Assembly: GCF_006438725.1 (NCBI RefSeq)
Contig: NZ_RCZD01000001.1
Location: 434,001 to 498,000, forward strand
Direction of reading: 5' to 3'
Length of the DNA stretch: 64,000 nt
DNA from: Ewingella americana
Lineage (GTDB): Bacteria; Pseudomonadota; Gammaproteobacteria; Enterobacterales; Enterobacteriaceae
The position numbers and the translations under genes are program-made. Shown here piece after piece: positions 45,942 through 56,250 of the stretch (the first letter of the stretch is position 1; each line of letters opens with the position of its first letter). The notes under the pieces are model-generated. The model made no database searches. It had not been told where the DNA came from and worked only from the letters and a program-made list of their open reading frames with translations.

Positions 45942-46075
45942 GCCTGATTCTATCCGATTGCCTGAAAAACAGGCATTCGGTTATCAAACGGTGATTTAAG
46001 CATCATTACGGCGATTGTGACGTCAGGAAACCCTGCCCGGCCACGCCTGGCGAGGTAAAGAAGGGTAAAACGTCT

Positions 46076-46103
46076 TTGATAACGCAAGGCAACTACTTAC
46101 ACT
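46076..46103 (+). promoter_or_regulatory. Possible promoter of yccA
   Basis: TTGATA (46076-46081), 16 bases, TACACT (46098-46103), about 50 bases before the yccA start. Confidence 0.4.
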
Positions 46104-46160
46104 CCAGTCTGACTCTATTTTCACCGACTCCAATTCTATTTTAAGAGTGAGAATTTAATT

Positions 46161-46823
46161 ATGGATCGTATTGTTGCCTCTTCGTCTTCACGTGCAGGCT
46201 CACTGCTCAGCACACACCGGGTGCTGCGTAATACTTATTTTCTGCTCGCACTGACGCTGGGTGTTTCTGCGATGACCGCGACTGCCAGTACGTTGCTGCG
46301 TCTGCCCTCTCCGGGCATGCTGATCACGCTGGTCGGCTTTTATGGTCTGATGTTCCTGACCTACCGCACCGCCGATCGCCCGGTAGGTATCCTCGCGGCC
46401 TTCGCGCTGACCGGCTTTATGGGTTACACCTTAGGCCCGATGCTCAGTTCACTGCTGTCTGTCGGCGCCGGTGACATTATTATGCTGGCGCTTGGCGGTA
46501 CCGCGCTGGTGTTCTTCTGCTGTTCCGCCTACGTGCTGACAACGCGCAAAGACATGTCGTTCCTGTCAGGCATGATGATGGCCGGTTTTGTGGTGCTGCT
46601 GGTCGCGGTTATCGCGAATCTTTTCCTGCAAATCCCGGCGCTGTCGCTGGCGATCAGCTGCCTGTTTATTCTGTTCTCGGCAGGCGCGATTTTGTGGGAG
46701 ACCAGTAATATTATTCACGGTGGTGAAACCAATTATATTCGTGCCACGGTCAGCCTGTATGTCTCGCTGTATAACGTATTTGTCAGCCTGCTGAGTATTT
46801 TAGGGCTGTCACGCAGCAACTAA
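46161..46823 (+). CDS. yccA: BAX inhibitor-1 family membrane protein YccA
   Basis: A 220-residue inner membrane protein with seven hydrophobic helices. The opening '[33 protein letters not shown]' pattern (cytoplasmic N-terminus then first helix) and '[16 protein letters not shown]' are typical. In E. coli YccA is a substrate and modulator of the FtsH protease. It is followed by a terminator and tusE, the normal neighbour. Confidence 0.93.
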   Translation: MDRIVASSSSRAGSLLSTHRVLRNTYFLLALTLGVSAMTATASTLLRLPSPGMLITLVGFYGLMFLTYRTADRPVGILAAFALTGFMGYTLGPMLSSLLSVGAGDIIMLALGGTALVFFCCSAYVLTTRKDMSFLSGMMMAGFVVLLVAVIANLFLQIPALSLAISCLFILFSAGAILWETSNIIHGGETNYIRATVSLYVSLYNVFVSLLSILGLSRSN

Positions 46824-46844
46824 CTCTCCAGGAAGATGTGTCAG

Positions 46845-46868
46845 AGCCTCGCGAATGCGGGGCTTTTT
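46845..46868 (+). terminator. Terminator of yccA
   Basis: An 8-bp stem (46845-46852 with 46857-46864, one G-U pair) with a GAAT loop, followed by a run of T residues. Confidence 0.8.
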
Positions 46869-46930
46869 ATTTTGTGCTGAACCTCTTTTTGGTAGACTGT
46901 GGGCTGAGTTTTTTACCGCTTTGAGGTTTT

Positions 46931-47260
46931 ATGCTGGAGTTTGCAGGTCGTGAAATTGAGACCGATGCGCAGGGTTATCTGAAAAACAGCGCTGACTGGG
47001 ACGAAGCCCTGGCCCCGCTGCTGGCCGAACAGGAAGCCATCACCCTGACAGACGCACACTGGGAAGTGATCCACTTTGTGCGCGGATTCTATCTGGAATT
47101 CAATACGTCGCCCGCCATTCGTATGCTGGTGAAAGCTATGGGCCAAAAGTATGGCGAAGAAAAAGGCAACAGCCGGTATTTGTTCCGACTGTTCCCACAA
47201 GGTCCGGCCAAACAGGCGACTAAGATTGCCGGGCTGCCGAAGCCGGTGAAATGCCTGTAA
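46931..47260 (+). CDS. tusE: Sulfurtransferase TusE
   Basis: A 109-residue DsrC-like protein, the last relay protein that hands sulfur to MnmA for 2-thiolation of tRNA wobble uridine. The C-terminal 'GLPKPVKCL' carries the penultimate reactive Cys108. Other marks are '[14 protein letters not shown]' and '[13 protein letters not shown]'. Convergent with yccX. Confidence 0.93.
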   Translation: MLEFAGREIETDAQGYLKNSADWDEALAPLLAEQEAITLTDAHWEVIHFVRGFYLEFNTSPAIRMLVKAMGQKYGEEKGNSRYLFRLFPQGPAKQATKIAGLPKPVKCL

Positions 47261-47275
47261 GCCAACGACTGAAAA

Positions 47276-47554
47276 TCAGTGGCGGATTTTAAATTCGCTA
47301 AACTCGCCCGGTGCAACAGGTTCGCTGAGTACGCGGTCTACGGTGGCGTGTTTAGGCCCACCCAGTTTCAGCCATTCAAGTAATTGCTCGACGTTTTCCT
47401 GCTCGCCGCAGACCACCACTTCGACACTGCCGTCATCCAGATTTTTGGCATAACCGGTCAGACCCAGTGCAGTGGCCTGATGCTGTGTCGCGAAACGAAA
47501 TCCGACACCTTGTACCCGGCCGTAGACATAGGCGGCTATACTGATTTTTGCCAT
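47276..47554 (-). CDS. yccX: Acylphosphatase YccX
   Basis: A 92-residue acylphosphatase. The start at 47554 ([12 protein letters not shown]) follows GGAGAG; the longer frame adds 19 residues. The catalytic loop is '[12 protein letters not shown]' with the Arg that binds phosphate, and the catalytic Asn is in '[13 protein letters not shown]'. It hydrolyses acyl phosphates in the cytoplasm. It is divergent from rlmI. Confidence 0.93.
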   Translation of the reverse strand: MAKISIAAYVYGRVQGVGFRFATQHQATALGLTGYAKNLDDGSVEVVVCGEQENVEQLLEWLKLGGPKHATVDRVLSEPVAPGEFSEFKIRH

Positions 47555-47653
47555 AATATTCTCTCCGTTAGCGGTATGGTTCGTTGCAATTTCGACTGCT
47601 TGCCCGGACAATGACGCTCTTTTTTTGTCTCCGAACTGACAGAACCTAACTCT

Positions 47654-48847
47654 ATGACTGCTCGTTTATTTCTGGCCAAAGGCCGCGAAAAATCCCTCCT
47701 GCGCCGCCATCCGTGGGTGTTTTCCGGCGCGGTTACCCGTGTCGAAGGCAAAGCTAATTCTGGCGACACTATTGATATTGTAGACAATCAGGGGAAATGG
47801 CTGGCCCGCGGTGCCTATTCCCCCTCTTCGCAAATCCGTGCCCGCATCTGGACATTCCGCCAGGATGAAGACATTGATATCGAGTTTTTCGTCCGCCGCT
47901 TGCAGCAAGCGCAGAGCTGGCGTGACTGGATTGCCAGGCGCGATAGCCTCGACAGCTACCGCCTGATTGCTGGTGAATCCGACGGCCTGCCGGGGATCAC
48001 CATCGACCGCTTCCAGAACTTCCTGGTGCTGCAATTGCTCTCTGCCGGTGCGGAATATCAGCGCGCGCCTCTGCTGGCCGCGCTGCAAAAATGTTACCCG
48101 GAATGCGCAATCTGGGACCGTTCTGACGTCGCCGTGCGTAAGAAAGAGGGCCTGGAATTGACTCAGGGCCACATATTCGGCGAAGAGCCCCCAGCCCTGT
48201 TGCCGATTCAGGAACATGGCATGAGTCTGCTGGTCGATATTAAGGAAGGCCATAAAACCGGCTTCTACCTTGACCAGCGTGACAGCCGTCTGGCCGCGCG
48301 TAAATATGCCGAAGGCCGTAAAGTTCTGAACTGTTTCTCTTACACCGGTGCTTTCGCGGTATCTGCGCTGATGGGCGGTTGTGAGAAAGTGATCAACGTC
48401 GATACTTCACAAAGCGCACTGGATATCGCCCGCCAGAACGTCGAGCTGAATAATCTGGACCTGTCTAAAGTGGAATTTGTCCGCGAAGACGTGTTCCAGC
48501 TGCTACGCAAATACCGTGCGGAAGGCGAACAGTTCGACATGATCGTGATGGACCCGCCGAAGTTTGTCGAAAACAAAAATCAGCTGGCCAGCGCCTGTCG
48601 TGGTTACAAAGATATCAACATGCTGGCATTACAGTTATTGCGTCCAGGCGGAATTTTACTGAGTTTCTCCTGTTCCGGCCTGCTGCCAACCGATTTATTC
48701 CAGAAGATCCTGGCCGATGCCGCGCTGGATGCTCATCGTGAAATCCAGTTTGTGGAGCAGTTCCGTCAGGCAGCTGATCATCCGGTGATCGGTTCTTATC
48801 CAGAAGGTCTTTACCTGAAAGGTTTTGCCTGCGTAGTCATGTCCTGA
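47654..48847 (+). CDS. rlmI: 23S rRNA m5C1962 methyltransferase RlmI
   Basis: A 397-residue methyltransferase with an N-terminal PUA domain ('[19 protein letters not shown]') and a Rossmann domain. Motif I is '[17 protein letters not shown]', motif IV '[10 protein letters not shown]', and the catalytic Cys is in '[10 protein letters not shown]'. It methylates C1962 of 23S rRNA in E. coli. Conserved place between yccX and hspQ. Confidence 0.93.
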   Translation: MTARLFLAKGREKSLLRRHPWVFSGAVTRVEGKANSGDTIDIVDNQGKWLARGAYSPSSQIRARIWTFRQDEDIDIEFFVRRLQQAQSWRDWIARRDSLDSYRLIAGESDGLPGITIDRFQNFLVLQLLSAGAEYQRAPLLAALQKCYPECAIWDRSDVAVRKKEGLELTQGHIFGEEPPALLPIQEHGMSLLVDIKEGHKTGFYLDQRDSRLAARKYAEGRKVLNCFSYTGAFAVSALMGGCEKVINVDTSQSALDIARQNVELNNLDLSKVEFVREDVFQLLRKYRAEGEQFDMIVMDPPKFVENKNQLASACRGYKDINMLALQLLRPGGILLSFSCSGLLPTDLFQKILADAALDAHREIQFVEQFRQAADHPVIGSYPEGLYLKGFACVVMS

Positions 48848-48971
48848 TGTTATCGATCTGTGCTTTATCCTGGCTCAGATCACCCATCCTCAGGGCATAA
48901 CGGGGTAAAAACTTGAAATCGAGCGTCCTGCCTCCATATTAGAAGGTAGAATGTAATTTCAAGAGGTGACT

Positions 48972-49289
48972 ATGATTGCCAGCAAATTCGGTATAGGCCA
49001 GCAGGTCCGCCACAGACTGTTAGGGTATTTAGGGGTAGTGATTGACGTTGATGCGGAATATTCACTGGATAAACCGGATGCCGACGACGTTGAAGCCGAC
49101 GACGCCATGCGCACGGCGCCGTGGTATCACGTGGTAATGGAAGATGATAAAGGCCAGCCAGTGCACACTTATCTGGCAGAGATCCAAATCGATCACGAAG
49201 CCGCACGCTCACATCCTGAGCAAACTTCGCTGGACGATTTGGCAGAGTCTATTCGTAATCAGTTACTGGCTCCACGCCTGCGAAACTAA
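48972..49289 (+). CDS. hspQ: Heat shock protein HspQ
   Basis: A 105-residue YccV-like protein. The start at 48972 gives [14 protein letters not shown], as in E. coli; a GTG two codons upstream is unlikely. The domain '[20 protein letters not shown]' and the end 'LLAPRLRN' are conserved. HspQ promotes Lon-mediated degradation of specific substrates such as mutant DnaA. A strong terminator follows. Confidence 0.93.
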   Translation: MIASKFGIGQQVRHRLLGYLGVVIDVDAEYSLDKPDADDVEADDAMRTAPWYHVVMEDDKGQPVHTYLAEIQIDHEAARSHPEQTSLDDLAESIRNQLLAPRLRN

Positions 49290-49315
49290 ACCTGAAAAGG
49301 CGCATGTCTTTGATG

Positions 49316-49345
49316 AAAAACCGGTCTTCTCAGACCGGTTTTTTT
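49316..49345 (+). terminator. Terminator of hspQ
   Basis: A 9-bp GC-containing stem (49319-49327 with 49332-49340), TCTC loop, and seven T residues from 49339 on. Confidence 0.88.
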
Positions 49346-49369
49346 GTGCCCGATAAGCGCATCACCGGG

Positions 49370-49783
49370 TTATTTTTCCAGACCTAATCGCGGGATCTCA
49401 ATTTTCGGGCAGCGATCCATAACCACTTTCAGCCCAACCTGCGTTGCCAATTCCTCTGCCTGAAGGTTGATCACCCCGAGCTGAAGCCATAACACTTTTG
49501 CTCCAATATCCACGGCTTCCTGTGCTACACCAAAAGCCGCTTCGGCATTGCGAAAGACATCAACCATGTCCACCGGATGGGGGATCTCAGCCAGCGTCGC
49601 ATAGGCTTTTTGCCCCAGCAGGGTTGTACCGGCTAATTTCGGGCTCACTGGCGTTACCTGATACCCCTGAGAGAGCAAATACTTCATCACCCCAAAACTC
49701 GGGCGGGAAGGATTATCACTAGCCCCAACTAAAGCGATGGTTTTAACGTCGTTAAGGATGGTGCTGATATCATCATCGTGCAT
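49370..49783 (-). CDS. yccU: CoA-binding domain protein YccU
   Basis: A 137-residue Rossmann-like CoA-binding protein. The start at 49783 (MHDDDIST) has GAGG upstream and fits the E. coli length. Marks are 'TIALVGASDNPSRPSFGVMKYL', 'VDMVDVFRNAEAAFGVAQEA' and 'MDRCPKIEIPRLGLEK'. Role unknown in the family. Confidence 0.9.
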   Translation of the reverse strand: MHDDDISTILNDVKTIALVGASDNPSRPSFGVMKYLLSQGYQVTPVSPKLAGTTLLGQKAYATLAEIPHPVDMVDVFRNAEAAFGVAQEAVDIGAKVLWLQLGVINLQAEELATQVGLKVVMDRCPKIEIPRLGLEK

Positions 49784-49982
49784 TGCAAAAACCTCATTAA
49801 AGGGCGTAAGCAAAGTGTAACGCAGCCTTTTAGGTTTGGCAGCCTTTCGTCTCACACGACCGGACGCAGAATTTTAGAAATAGTGTTTCAAGAAGTAAAC
49901 ATAAATACATTCTGCAAAACTTTGACACACTATCTGTATTGCTCAATAATAGAAGTTGTCGGTAGCAGTTAAGGGGTGAGAA

Positions 49983-50639
49983 ATGAAAGTCAGAATGATG
50001 ACCGCTTTATTGTCGGTTTGCCTGCTGGCACCCGCATGTGCGACCAGCCTGAAACTTTCACCCGATCTGGATCTACTGGTTATTGACGGAAAAAAAATGT
50101 CTGGTGCGATCCTCAAAGGAGCAGACAGTCTTGAGGTGGATGCGGGACAGCACCAAATTTTGTTTCAGGTGAGTAAAAATCTGCACCCCGCCATGATGGC
50201 CCCGTTGACCTACCACTCCCCCGCCATGATCGTCACGTTTAGCGCCAAAGGTTTACGCTCTGTCTCGTTTGAACTACCTGCGCTGGATAATGAAATGGAC
50301 GCCGCATTCTTCAGTAAAAATCTTAACTACCGCGTGGTTGATGAAAACGGCCAGGATGTTGCCACACGACGCGATGTGCTGAGATCAGTGGCCTACAGTA
50401 ATTCTGTCGACGTGGTGAAAATGATGATCCACTACAATCAATCGGGCCTCAAAGCATCCGTGCCTGATTTTGCTGTTCTGGCACAACAAGGAGGGGCCAC
50501 AGCGAACGTTACCCCGCTCTCGGCTTTGATGCCTGCCAGCCAACACCATGGGCAGTCATTACCTCCTTTCTGGTCGCAGCTTACCGCATCCCCTCACTTT
50601 GGCCGTTTTTTCTCCTGGTTCACCCTTCCACACGCCTGA
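49983..50639 (+). CDS. yccT: YccT/CsgI family periplasmic protein
   Basis: A 218-residue exported protein with a signal peptide (residues 1-20, ending PACA). It is of the DUF2057 family. In E. coli YccT (CsgI) slows curli subunit polymerisation in the periplasm. Marks are 'LKLSPDLDLLVIDGKKM' and 'LEVDAGQHQILFQV'. The C-terminal 40 residues, rich in His, Ser and Phe, differ from the family. Confidence 0.88.
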   Translation: MKVRMMTALLSVCLLAPACATSLKLSPDLDLLVIDGKKMSGAILKGADSLEVDAGQHQILFQVSKNLHPAMMAPLTYHSPAMIVTFSAKGLRSVSFELPALDNEMDAAFFSKNLNYRVVDENGQDVATRRDVLRSVAYSNSVDVVKMMIHYNQSGLKASVPDFAVLAQQGGATANVTPLSALMPASQHHGQSLPPFWSQLTASPHFGRFFSWFTLPHA

Positions 50640-50783
50640 CATCACACAAATTTCCCCACCGGCGTCACGGATTGCACTTTCATCCCATAATTATTGCGCT
50701 GGCGCTATGCAGTGAAACGCAGTTTCAGTATTCTGGATACAACCATACTTTGCATTTTTGATTCTGCGTTTAAGGGAAAATTG

Positions 50784-51245
50784 ATGGAATTTACCACCCG
50801 CACCATTGCCAAGAAAAAACATATCGCGCTGGTCGCACATGACCATTGCAAAAATATGCTGATGAAATGGGTCGATAAGAATGTGGCCGAACTGGCACTG
50901 CACACACTTTACGCCACCGGTACCACAGGTAATTTGGTGCAACGCAATACCGGTATTGAGGTAAAAAGCATGTTGAGCGGCCCGATGGGCGGCGATCAAC
51001 AGGTGGGCGCAATGATTGCGGAAGGGAAAATCGACATGCTGATTTTCTTATGGGATCCGCTGAACGCGGTGCCCCATGACCCGGACGTGAAAGCCCTGTT
51101 ACGTCTTGCGACCGTGTGGAATATTCCGGTGGCCACCAATTTGGCCACGGCAGACTTCCTGATCGCCTCGCCGCTATTTAAGTCGGAAGTGGAAATTTCT
51201 ATCCCTGACTACCAGCGCTATTTGTGGTCACGCCTGAAAGATTAA
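50784..51245 (+). CDS. mgsA: Methylglyoxal synthase MgsA
   Basis: A 153-residue enzyme that turns dihydroxyacetone phosphate into methylglyoxal. The start at 50784 follows AAGGGA; the longer frame adds 30 residues. Marks are '[18 protein letters not shown]' (His and Asp of the phosphate site), '[16 protein letters not shown]' and '[19 protein letters not shown]' with the catalytic Asp. It is convergent with helD, as in E. coli. Confidence 0.94.
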   Translation: MEFTTRTIAKKKHIALVAHDHCKNMLMKWVDKNVAELALHTLYATGTTGNLVQRNTGIEVKSMLSGPMGGDQQVGAMIAEGKIDMLIFLWDPLNAVPHDPDVKALLRLATVWNIPVATNLATADFLIASPLFKSEVEISIPDYQRYLWSRLKD

Positions 51246-51306
51246 GCCATCCTTTTGCCCGTCAATGTCTGTTCCAGGACGTTTGGCGGGCATCCTCATT
51301 AACCTG

Positions 51307-53361
51307 TCAGGGTTTACGCTGAACGGGTACGCCCAAATCTTCCAGCTGTTCGACAAACACCGACGGTTGGGATTTATTCTGCAATAGCCAGACATTGTGT
51401 TTTGCACGGGTCATGGCGACGTAGAGCAGACGCCGCTCTTCAGCATCGGCGAAATTCTCCGGCTCCGGCAATAAGACCTCTTCCAGCAACGACTCGCGCG
51501 CTGCCGCAGGGAAACCATCATTACCTTCGTGCAGCCCAGCAATAATCACGTATTCCGCCTGCTGACCTTTACTGGCATGAATGGTCATAAATTCGATATT
51601 CAGCTTCGGCCAGCGGGTGGCCGCTTTCTGTAAAACCTCAGGACGCAGGTGATGATAACGGGCCAGGATCAGGATCCGCTCGTCAGGTTTAGCGAAGCCA
51701 CTGAGCTTATCCAACAGGGCATCGAGCTGGTCATCTGGCAGGATCACTACATTTTTCTTATTTCCCTTCGTCAAACTATTGAGCGGTTTTTTCAGCTGGT
51801 AAGGGTTTTGCAACACGAACTTATTGGCAATGTCGCCAATGCGATCGTTGAAGCGATACGTGGTATCGAGTGCGCACTGCGCGCTATCACCGAAATTCGC
51901 CGCAAATGCCGTGGTCAGTGACAGTTCCGCCCCACTGAAGCGGTAGATCGCCTGCCAGTCATCACCGACCGCAAATAGGTTGGTGTGGCTATTTTGCTCG
52001 CGAAGGGCAGCTAACAGACGTGCGCGTTGCGGAGAAATGTCCTGAAATTCGTCGACCAGAATATGTTTCCAGGGGCTGACAAAGCGCCCTTTCTCCAGAA
52101 TATTCACGGCCTGATGGATAAGGCCGGAAAAATCAACCGCATCTTCCCCCTTTAGCGCCGACTTCCAGGCTTTCAGTAAAGGCGCCATTAACCGGATGCG
52201 TTTCAGGAAAAGGTCCCGCACGTCTTCAGATGCCTGTGCAACCATTTCAGCCTGACTACCGCCGTGCATGCGCATCAGCCCGAGCCAGCGTTCAAGGCGG
52301 CTACCCAGGCGCTCCGCCAGCGCTTTATTTTTCCAGTAATCCCCTTCGGGAACGTCCCACTCCAACTCGTCGGTCATCCATTGACGCCAACCGCTGGCCT
52401 GCACTTTTTTCTCGGCACACTGCTGCTGCCAGGTTTTGATCAATAAACTGCGCCGTGCTTTACTGTCCGTTTCCAGCTTGCTGATTTTTGGCGTTTTTTT
52501 GCTGCCTTCCTGAATGATGTGCAGCGCCAGCGCATGGAAGGTTTTAGCCTTGATGTCATAGGTGTTGAGCCGCTCGTTGATGCGGGCATTCATTTCATCC
52601 GCCGCCTGTCGGCCAAATGCCAGCAACAAAACCTGTTCAGGATGCGCGTCCTGACGATGCAGCAACCACCCTGCGCGGGCCACCAGCACGGAAGTTTTAC
52701 CACTGCCCGCACCGGCTAATACCAGAACAGCATCTTCCCCATTAACCACGGCACGACATTGACTGTTGTTGAGCGGCGAGGTTTCGATGTTGTCGAAGAA
52801 ATCACGGTGTTGTTCGATAACCCGCCCGGTCCAGGCAGCATTGCGCTTATCGACGCTCTGCGCCCCCTGACGTAGCCATTTCAGGCAGAGTTCGTAATCG
52901 TCGCGACAATTATTAAATTCACCGAGGCGCTCAACGGGAACCGGCACCGCAGAAAAAGCGTCGGCGATATTCTGCTGAACAACAGACAGCTCACTTTTTT
53001 TGAACCATTTGTCCTGTTGTTCGATACGCGCAATATTTTCAGCCTGCTGATGCAAGACACCGGCGCTGACCTCACTCATCTCCTCACTCCAGCGTTGCCA
53101 GACCTTAAGAAGATGCTGATAAAACAGCTGAGTTTCCTGCCATTCGGTCCCATGAAGCCTGACGACTTTTTCTTCCGGTAGCTCAAATTCCAGCTCCCCC
53201 CAGACGATTCCCCGCTTGCAGCGGATATGAATAAGCTGGTTGAAAGGGATCAGGTAGTGATGTTTATCGCCGCTGACTTCGACGCCTGCATTGAGCAGCC
53301 GCACCCGGTTATAAGGATGTTGTGCCAGATGTTTCCCGAATGAAGTCGATTTCAGTTCCAT
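51307..53361 (-). CDS. helD: DNA helicase IV HelD
   Basis: A 684-residue superfamily 1 helicase. The start at 53361 (MELKSTSFGKHLAQHPYN) matches the family. Walker A is 'LAGAGSGKTSVLVARAG', followed by 'ILVDEFQDISPQRARLLAAL' (motif II), 'FAVGDDWQAIYRFSGAELS' (motif III) and 'FMTIHASKGQQAEYVIIAGL' (motif V). The N-terminal 200 residues are the HelD-specific region. It acts in DNA repair and recombination. Confidence 0.94.
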   Translation of the reverse strand: MELKSTSFGKHLAQHPYNRVRLLNAGVEVSGDKHHYLIPFNQLIHIRCKRGIVWGELEFELPEEKVVRLHGTEWQETQLFYQHLLKVWQRWSEEMSEVSAGVLHQQAENIARIEQQDKWFKKSELSVVQQNIADAFSAVPVPVERLGEFNNCRDDYELCLKWLRQGAQSVDKRNAAWTGRVIEQHRDFFDNIETSPLNNSQCRAVVNGEDAVLVLAGAGSGKTSVLVARAGWLLHRQDAHPEQVLLLAFGRQAADEMNARINERLNTYDIKAKTFHALALHIIQEGSKKTPKISKLETDSKARRSLLIKTWQQQCAEKKVQASGWRQWMTDELEWDVPEGDYWKNKALAERLGSRLERWLGLMRMHGGSQAEMVAQASEDVRDLFLKRIRLMAPLLKAWKSALKGEDAVDFSGLIHQAVNILEKGRFVSPWKHILVDEFQDISPQRARLLAALREQNSHTNLFAVGDDWQAIYRFSGAELSLTTAFAANFGDSAQCALDTTYRFNDRIGDIANKFVLQNPYQLKKPLNSLTKGNKKNVVILPDDQLDALLDKLSGFAKPDERILILARYHHLRPEVLQKAATRWPKLNIEFMTIHASKGQQAEYVIIAGLHEGNDGFPAAARESLLEEVLLPEPENFADAEERRLLYVAMTRAKHNVWLLQNKSQPSVFVEQLEDLGVPVQRKP

Positions 53362-53550
53362 ATCATCACGCCATTTTCTCGCTGTAAGAGCCACTTATTG
53401 ATAGCTGATTATTAATTAAGGATTTATTGGCAGTTTACCTGCAACAAGCGCTGGCACTCTACCCCCAAAATCAGGGTAGAATAAAAAGGGTAGAATTTCC
53501 GTTAACGTTGCGGGGGCAACCCCCTCTTCTGACTTGAGCCGAGTGATAAC

Positions 53551-54012
53551 ATGCGTGCTATTTTAAATATTCTGAATTTCGTTTTGGGTGGTGTATTTAC
53601 CACGCTGGCGTGGCTTCTGGCCACTCTCATCAGCATCTTGCTGATCTTCACTCTGCCACTGACCCGCTCCTGCTGGGAAATCACGCGGCTTTCGCTGGTG
53701 CCTTTTGGCAACGAAGCCATGCACGTTAATGAATTGTACCCGGAAAAACGCAATGCCGTATTGTCCGGTGGCGGGACTTTGCTGAATATTTTCTGGTTTA
53801 TCTTCTTCGGCTGGTGGTTGTGCCTGTCTCATATCGCGGCGGGCATTGTGCAGTGTTGCACCATTATTGGCATACCAGTCGGTATCGCTAATTTCAAAAT
53901 TGCCGTGATTGCCCTTTGGCCTGTCGGCCAGCGTGTGGTTTCCGTTGAACTGGCAAAACAGGTGCGTGAAGCCAATGCAAGTCGCACTCTCGCCAATGGC
54001 CGGATCCGTTAA
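53551..54012 (+). CDS. yccF: Inner membrane protein YccF
   Basis: A 153-residue membrane protein with two YccF domains, each a hydrophobic pair of helices: 'LTRSCWEITRLSLVPFGNEA' and 'IIGIPVGIANFKIAVIALWPVG'. Its role is not established. Same order as in E. coli, between helD and yccS. Confidence 0.93.
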   Translation: MRAILNILNFVLGGVFTTLAWLLATLISILLIFTLPLTRSCWEITRLSLVPFGNEAMHVNELYPEKRNAVLSGGGTLLNIFWFIFFGWWLCLSHIAAGIVQCCTIIGIPVGIANFKIAVIALWPVGQRVVSVELAKQVREANASRTLANGRIR

Positions 54013-54069
54013 CTATCGTCTGGCCTCTTCAGCCATGATATCAGCCCTTTTTAACACGTGGAGTTCGTC

Positions 54070-56211
54070 GTGCTCTCTTTTGCTCCGGGTTTGAGGCGTT
54101 ATGCCTACAACAGCAATGTTCTTTATAACATCCGTATTTTTATTGCGCTTACCGGGGCGGCGGCGGTTCCTTGGTGGCTTCACCTGCCGACACTCACCAT
54201 TCCTTTAACACTGGGCGTGGTCGCTGCTGCATTGGCCGACCTGGATGACCGGCTGGCCGGAAGGCTGAGGAATTTGCTGATCACGCTGGTTTGTTTTTTT
54301 ATTGCGTCGGCATCCATTGAACTGCTATTCCCTTACCCATGGTTCTTTGCATTAGGGCTGATGGTCTCTACCTGTGGTTTTATATTGCTCGGGGCGCTGG
54401 GCCAGCGTTATGCCACCATTGCTTTCGGTGCATTACTGATCGCCATTTACACCATGCTCGGTACCAGCATGTACCACATCTGGTACCAGCAGCCGGTACT
54501 GCTGCTGTGCGGTGCCATCTGGTACAACCTGCTCACACTCGCAGGACATATTCTCTATCCCATTCGCCCGTTACAGGACCTGATCTCACGTTGCTATCAG
54601 CAGTTGGCACATTACCTTGAAGCTAAGGCGGCGTTGTTCGATCCTGACCAGGAAGGGGAAGATAATAAACAGCTGGTGGAGCTGGCAATGGCTAACGGCC
54701 AGTTGGTGGCCACGCTGAACCAAACCAAGAATACGTTACAAACCCGCCTGAAAGGTGACCGTGGCCAAAAAGGAACGCGCAGAACACTACACTACTATTT
54801 TGTGGTGCAGGACATCCACGAACGGGCCAGTTCGTCGCATGTTCAATACAAAAAACTCAGCGAACAATTTCATCACAGCGATATTCTTTTCCGCTTCCAG
54901 CGCCTGATGAGTATGCAAGCCCGTGCCTGCACCCAGCTTTCGCAATCTATTCTTTACCGGCAGAAATATTCCCACAATACCCAATTTGAGCGAGCTTTTT
55001 CACGTCTCGATGAAGCCCTGTTGCGCCTGGATGCACAGGCACAACACAGGGAAATGCTTCAGGCGCTACGCCATTTACTGCGCAACCTGCGCGCGATTGA
55101 CGCCCAGTTAGCCAGTATTGAGTCGGAACAAACATTACCTGAGAACCAGGACGGTAAAAGTCCGTTTGCTGAAAACAGGCTCACCGGGCTCGACGATATC
55201 TGGTTACGCATATCGCGCCACCTGACACCAAAGTCAGCACTGTTCCGCCATGCCATCCGTATGGCAATCGTACTGGTAGTGGGTTATGGCTTTATTCAGG
55301 TCAGTGGACTGAATCACGGCTATTGGATTTTGCTCACCAGCCTGTTCGTCTGTCAGCCAAACTACAATGCTACACGCCGCCGTCTGGCATTGAGGATTAT
55401 CGGCACGCTGGCAGGGATTGCATTGGGGATCCCGATTTTGTATTTCGTGCCTTCTATTGAAGGCCAGATGATACTCATCGTCATCACTGGTGTGCTGTTT
55501 TTTGCATTCAGAAATGTGCAATACGCGCATGCCACCATGTTCATCACACTGCTGGTGCTGCTGTGCTTTAACTTGCTGGGTGAAGGGTTCGAGATCGCGA
55601 TCCCACGTATTATCGACACATTAATCGGTTGTGGTATTGCCTGGGCGGCGGTGACGTTTATCTGGCCAGACTGGAAGTTCCGACAATTGCCGATGGTGGT
55701 AGACAAGACCTTTACTGCTAATTGTCGTTATCTGGACGCCATCTTGGTTCAGTATCATCAGGGCAAAGACAACGGTCTGGACTACCGGCTAGCAAGGCGC
55801 GATGCGCATAACTGTGATGCAGAACTTGCGTCAGTTGTTTCAAATATGACGTCTGAAAAAAATAACGACCCGGAAACGCTTGAAGCAGCATTCCGACTAT
55901 TGTGCCTGAACCACACCATGCTGAGCTATATCTCGGCGCTGGGGGCACATCGTGAGAAGCTACATGATGAGGAAACCTTACGTCTACTTGATGACGCGGC
56001 GTGCTGCGTTGATGGTGCTCTCCATCACGAACCCTCTGAATCGGCCCGTATTCAAAAGGCATTGGAACAGTTGATGGTGCGCATTCAACTGCGCACCACC
56101 GAGTCTGACAGTAAGGAACAGTTGGTGTTACAACAAATAGGTCTGCTGGTTGCTCATCTTCCTGAGCTGACCGATCTTAACAGCAAAATTTTGCCCGTTA
56201 TTGACGCATAA
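54070..56211 (+). CDS. yccS: Inner membrane protein YccS (FUSC family)
   Basis: A 713-residue membrane protein. I chose GTG at 54070 because GGAG lies seven bases before it and the result (VLSFAPGLRRYAYN) fits the family start. Two blocks of hydrophobic helices (about residues 20-160 and 400-530) flank cytoplasmic helical regions with 'GDRGQKGTRRTLHYYFVVQD'. Marks are 'LFVCQPNYNATRRRLALRIIG' and 'FFAFRNVQYAHATMFITLLVL'. It is a putative efflux-type protein of unknown substrate. Confidence 0.93.
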   Translation: MLSFAPGLRRYAYNSNVLYNIRIFIALTGAAAVPWWLHLPTLTIPLTLGVVAAALADLDDRLAGRLRNLLITLVCFFIASASIELLFPYPWFFALGLMVSTCGFILLGALGQRYATIAFGALLIAIYTMLGTSMYHIWYQQPVLLLCGAIWYNLLTLAGHILYPIRPLQDLISRCYQQLAHYLEAKAALFDPDQEGEDNKQLVELAMANGQLVATLNQTKNTLQTRLKGDRGQKGTRRTLHYYFVVQDIHERASSSHVQYKKLSEQFHHSDILFRFQRLMSMQARACTQLSQSILYRQKYSHNTQFERAFSRLDEALLRLDAQAQHREMLQALRHLLRNLRAIDAQLASIESEQTLPENQDGKSPFAENRLTGLDDIWLRISRHLTPKSALFRHAIRMAIVLVVGYGFIQVSGLNHGYWILLTSLFVCQPNYNATRRRLALRIIGTLAGIALGIPILYFVPSIEGQMILIVITGVLFFAFRNVQYAHATMFITLLVLLCFNLLGEGFEIAIPRIIDTLIGCGIAWAAVTFIWPDWKFRQLPMVVDKTFTANCRYLDAILVQYHQGKDNGLDYRLARRDAHNCDAELASVVSNMTSEKNNDPETLEAAFRLLCLNHTMLSYISALGAHREKLHDEETLRLLDDAACCVDGALHHEPSESARIQKALEQLMVRIQLRTTESDSKEQLVLQQIGLLVAHLPELTDLNSKILPVIDA

Positions 56212-56250
56212 AATACCCGCCAACAAGACTGAATTTTCGCTGACGTGGAG

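Noticed and set aside
45484-45987. Several 60-70 residue open frames with shared sequence on both strands
   Set aside because: They run across the two tRNA-Ser genes and repeat because the tRNAs repeat.
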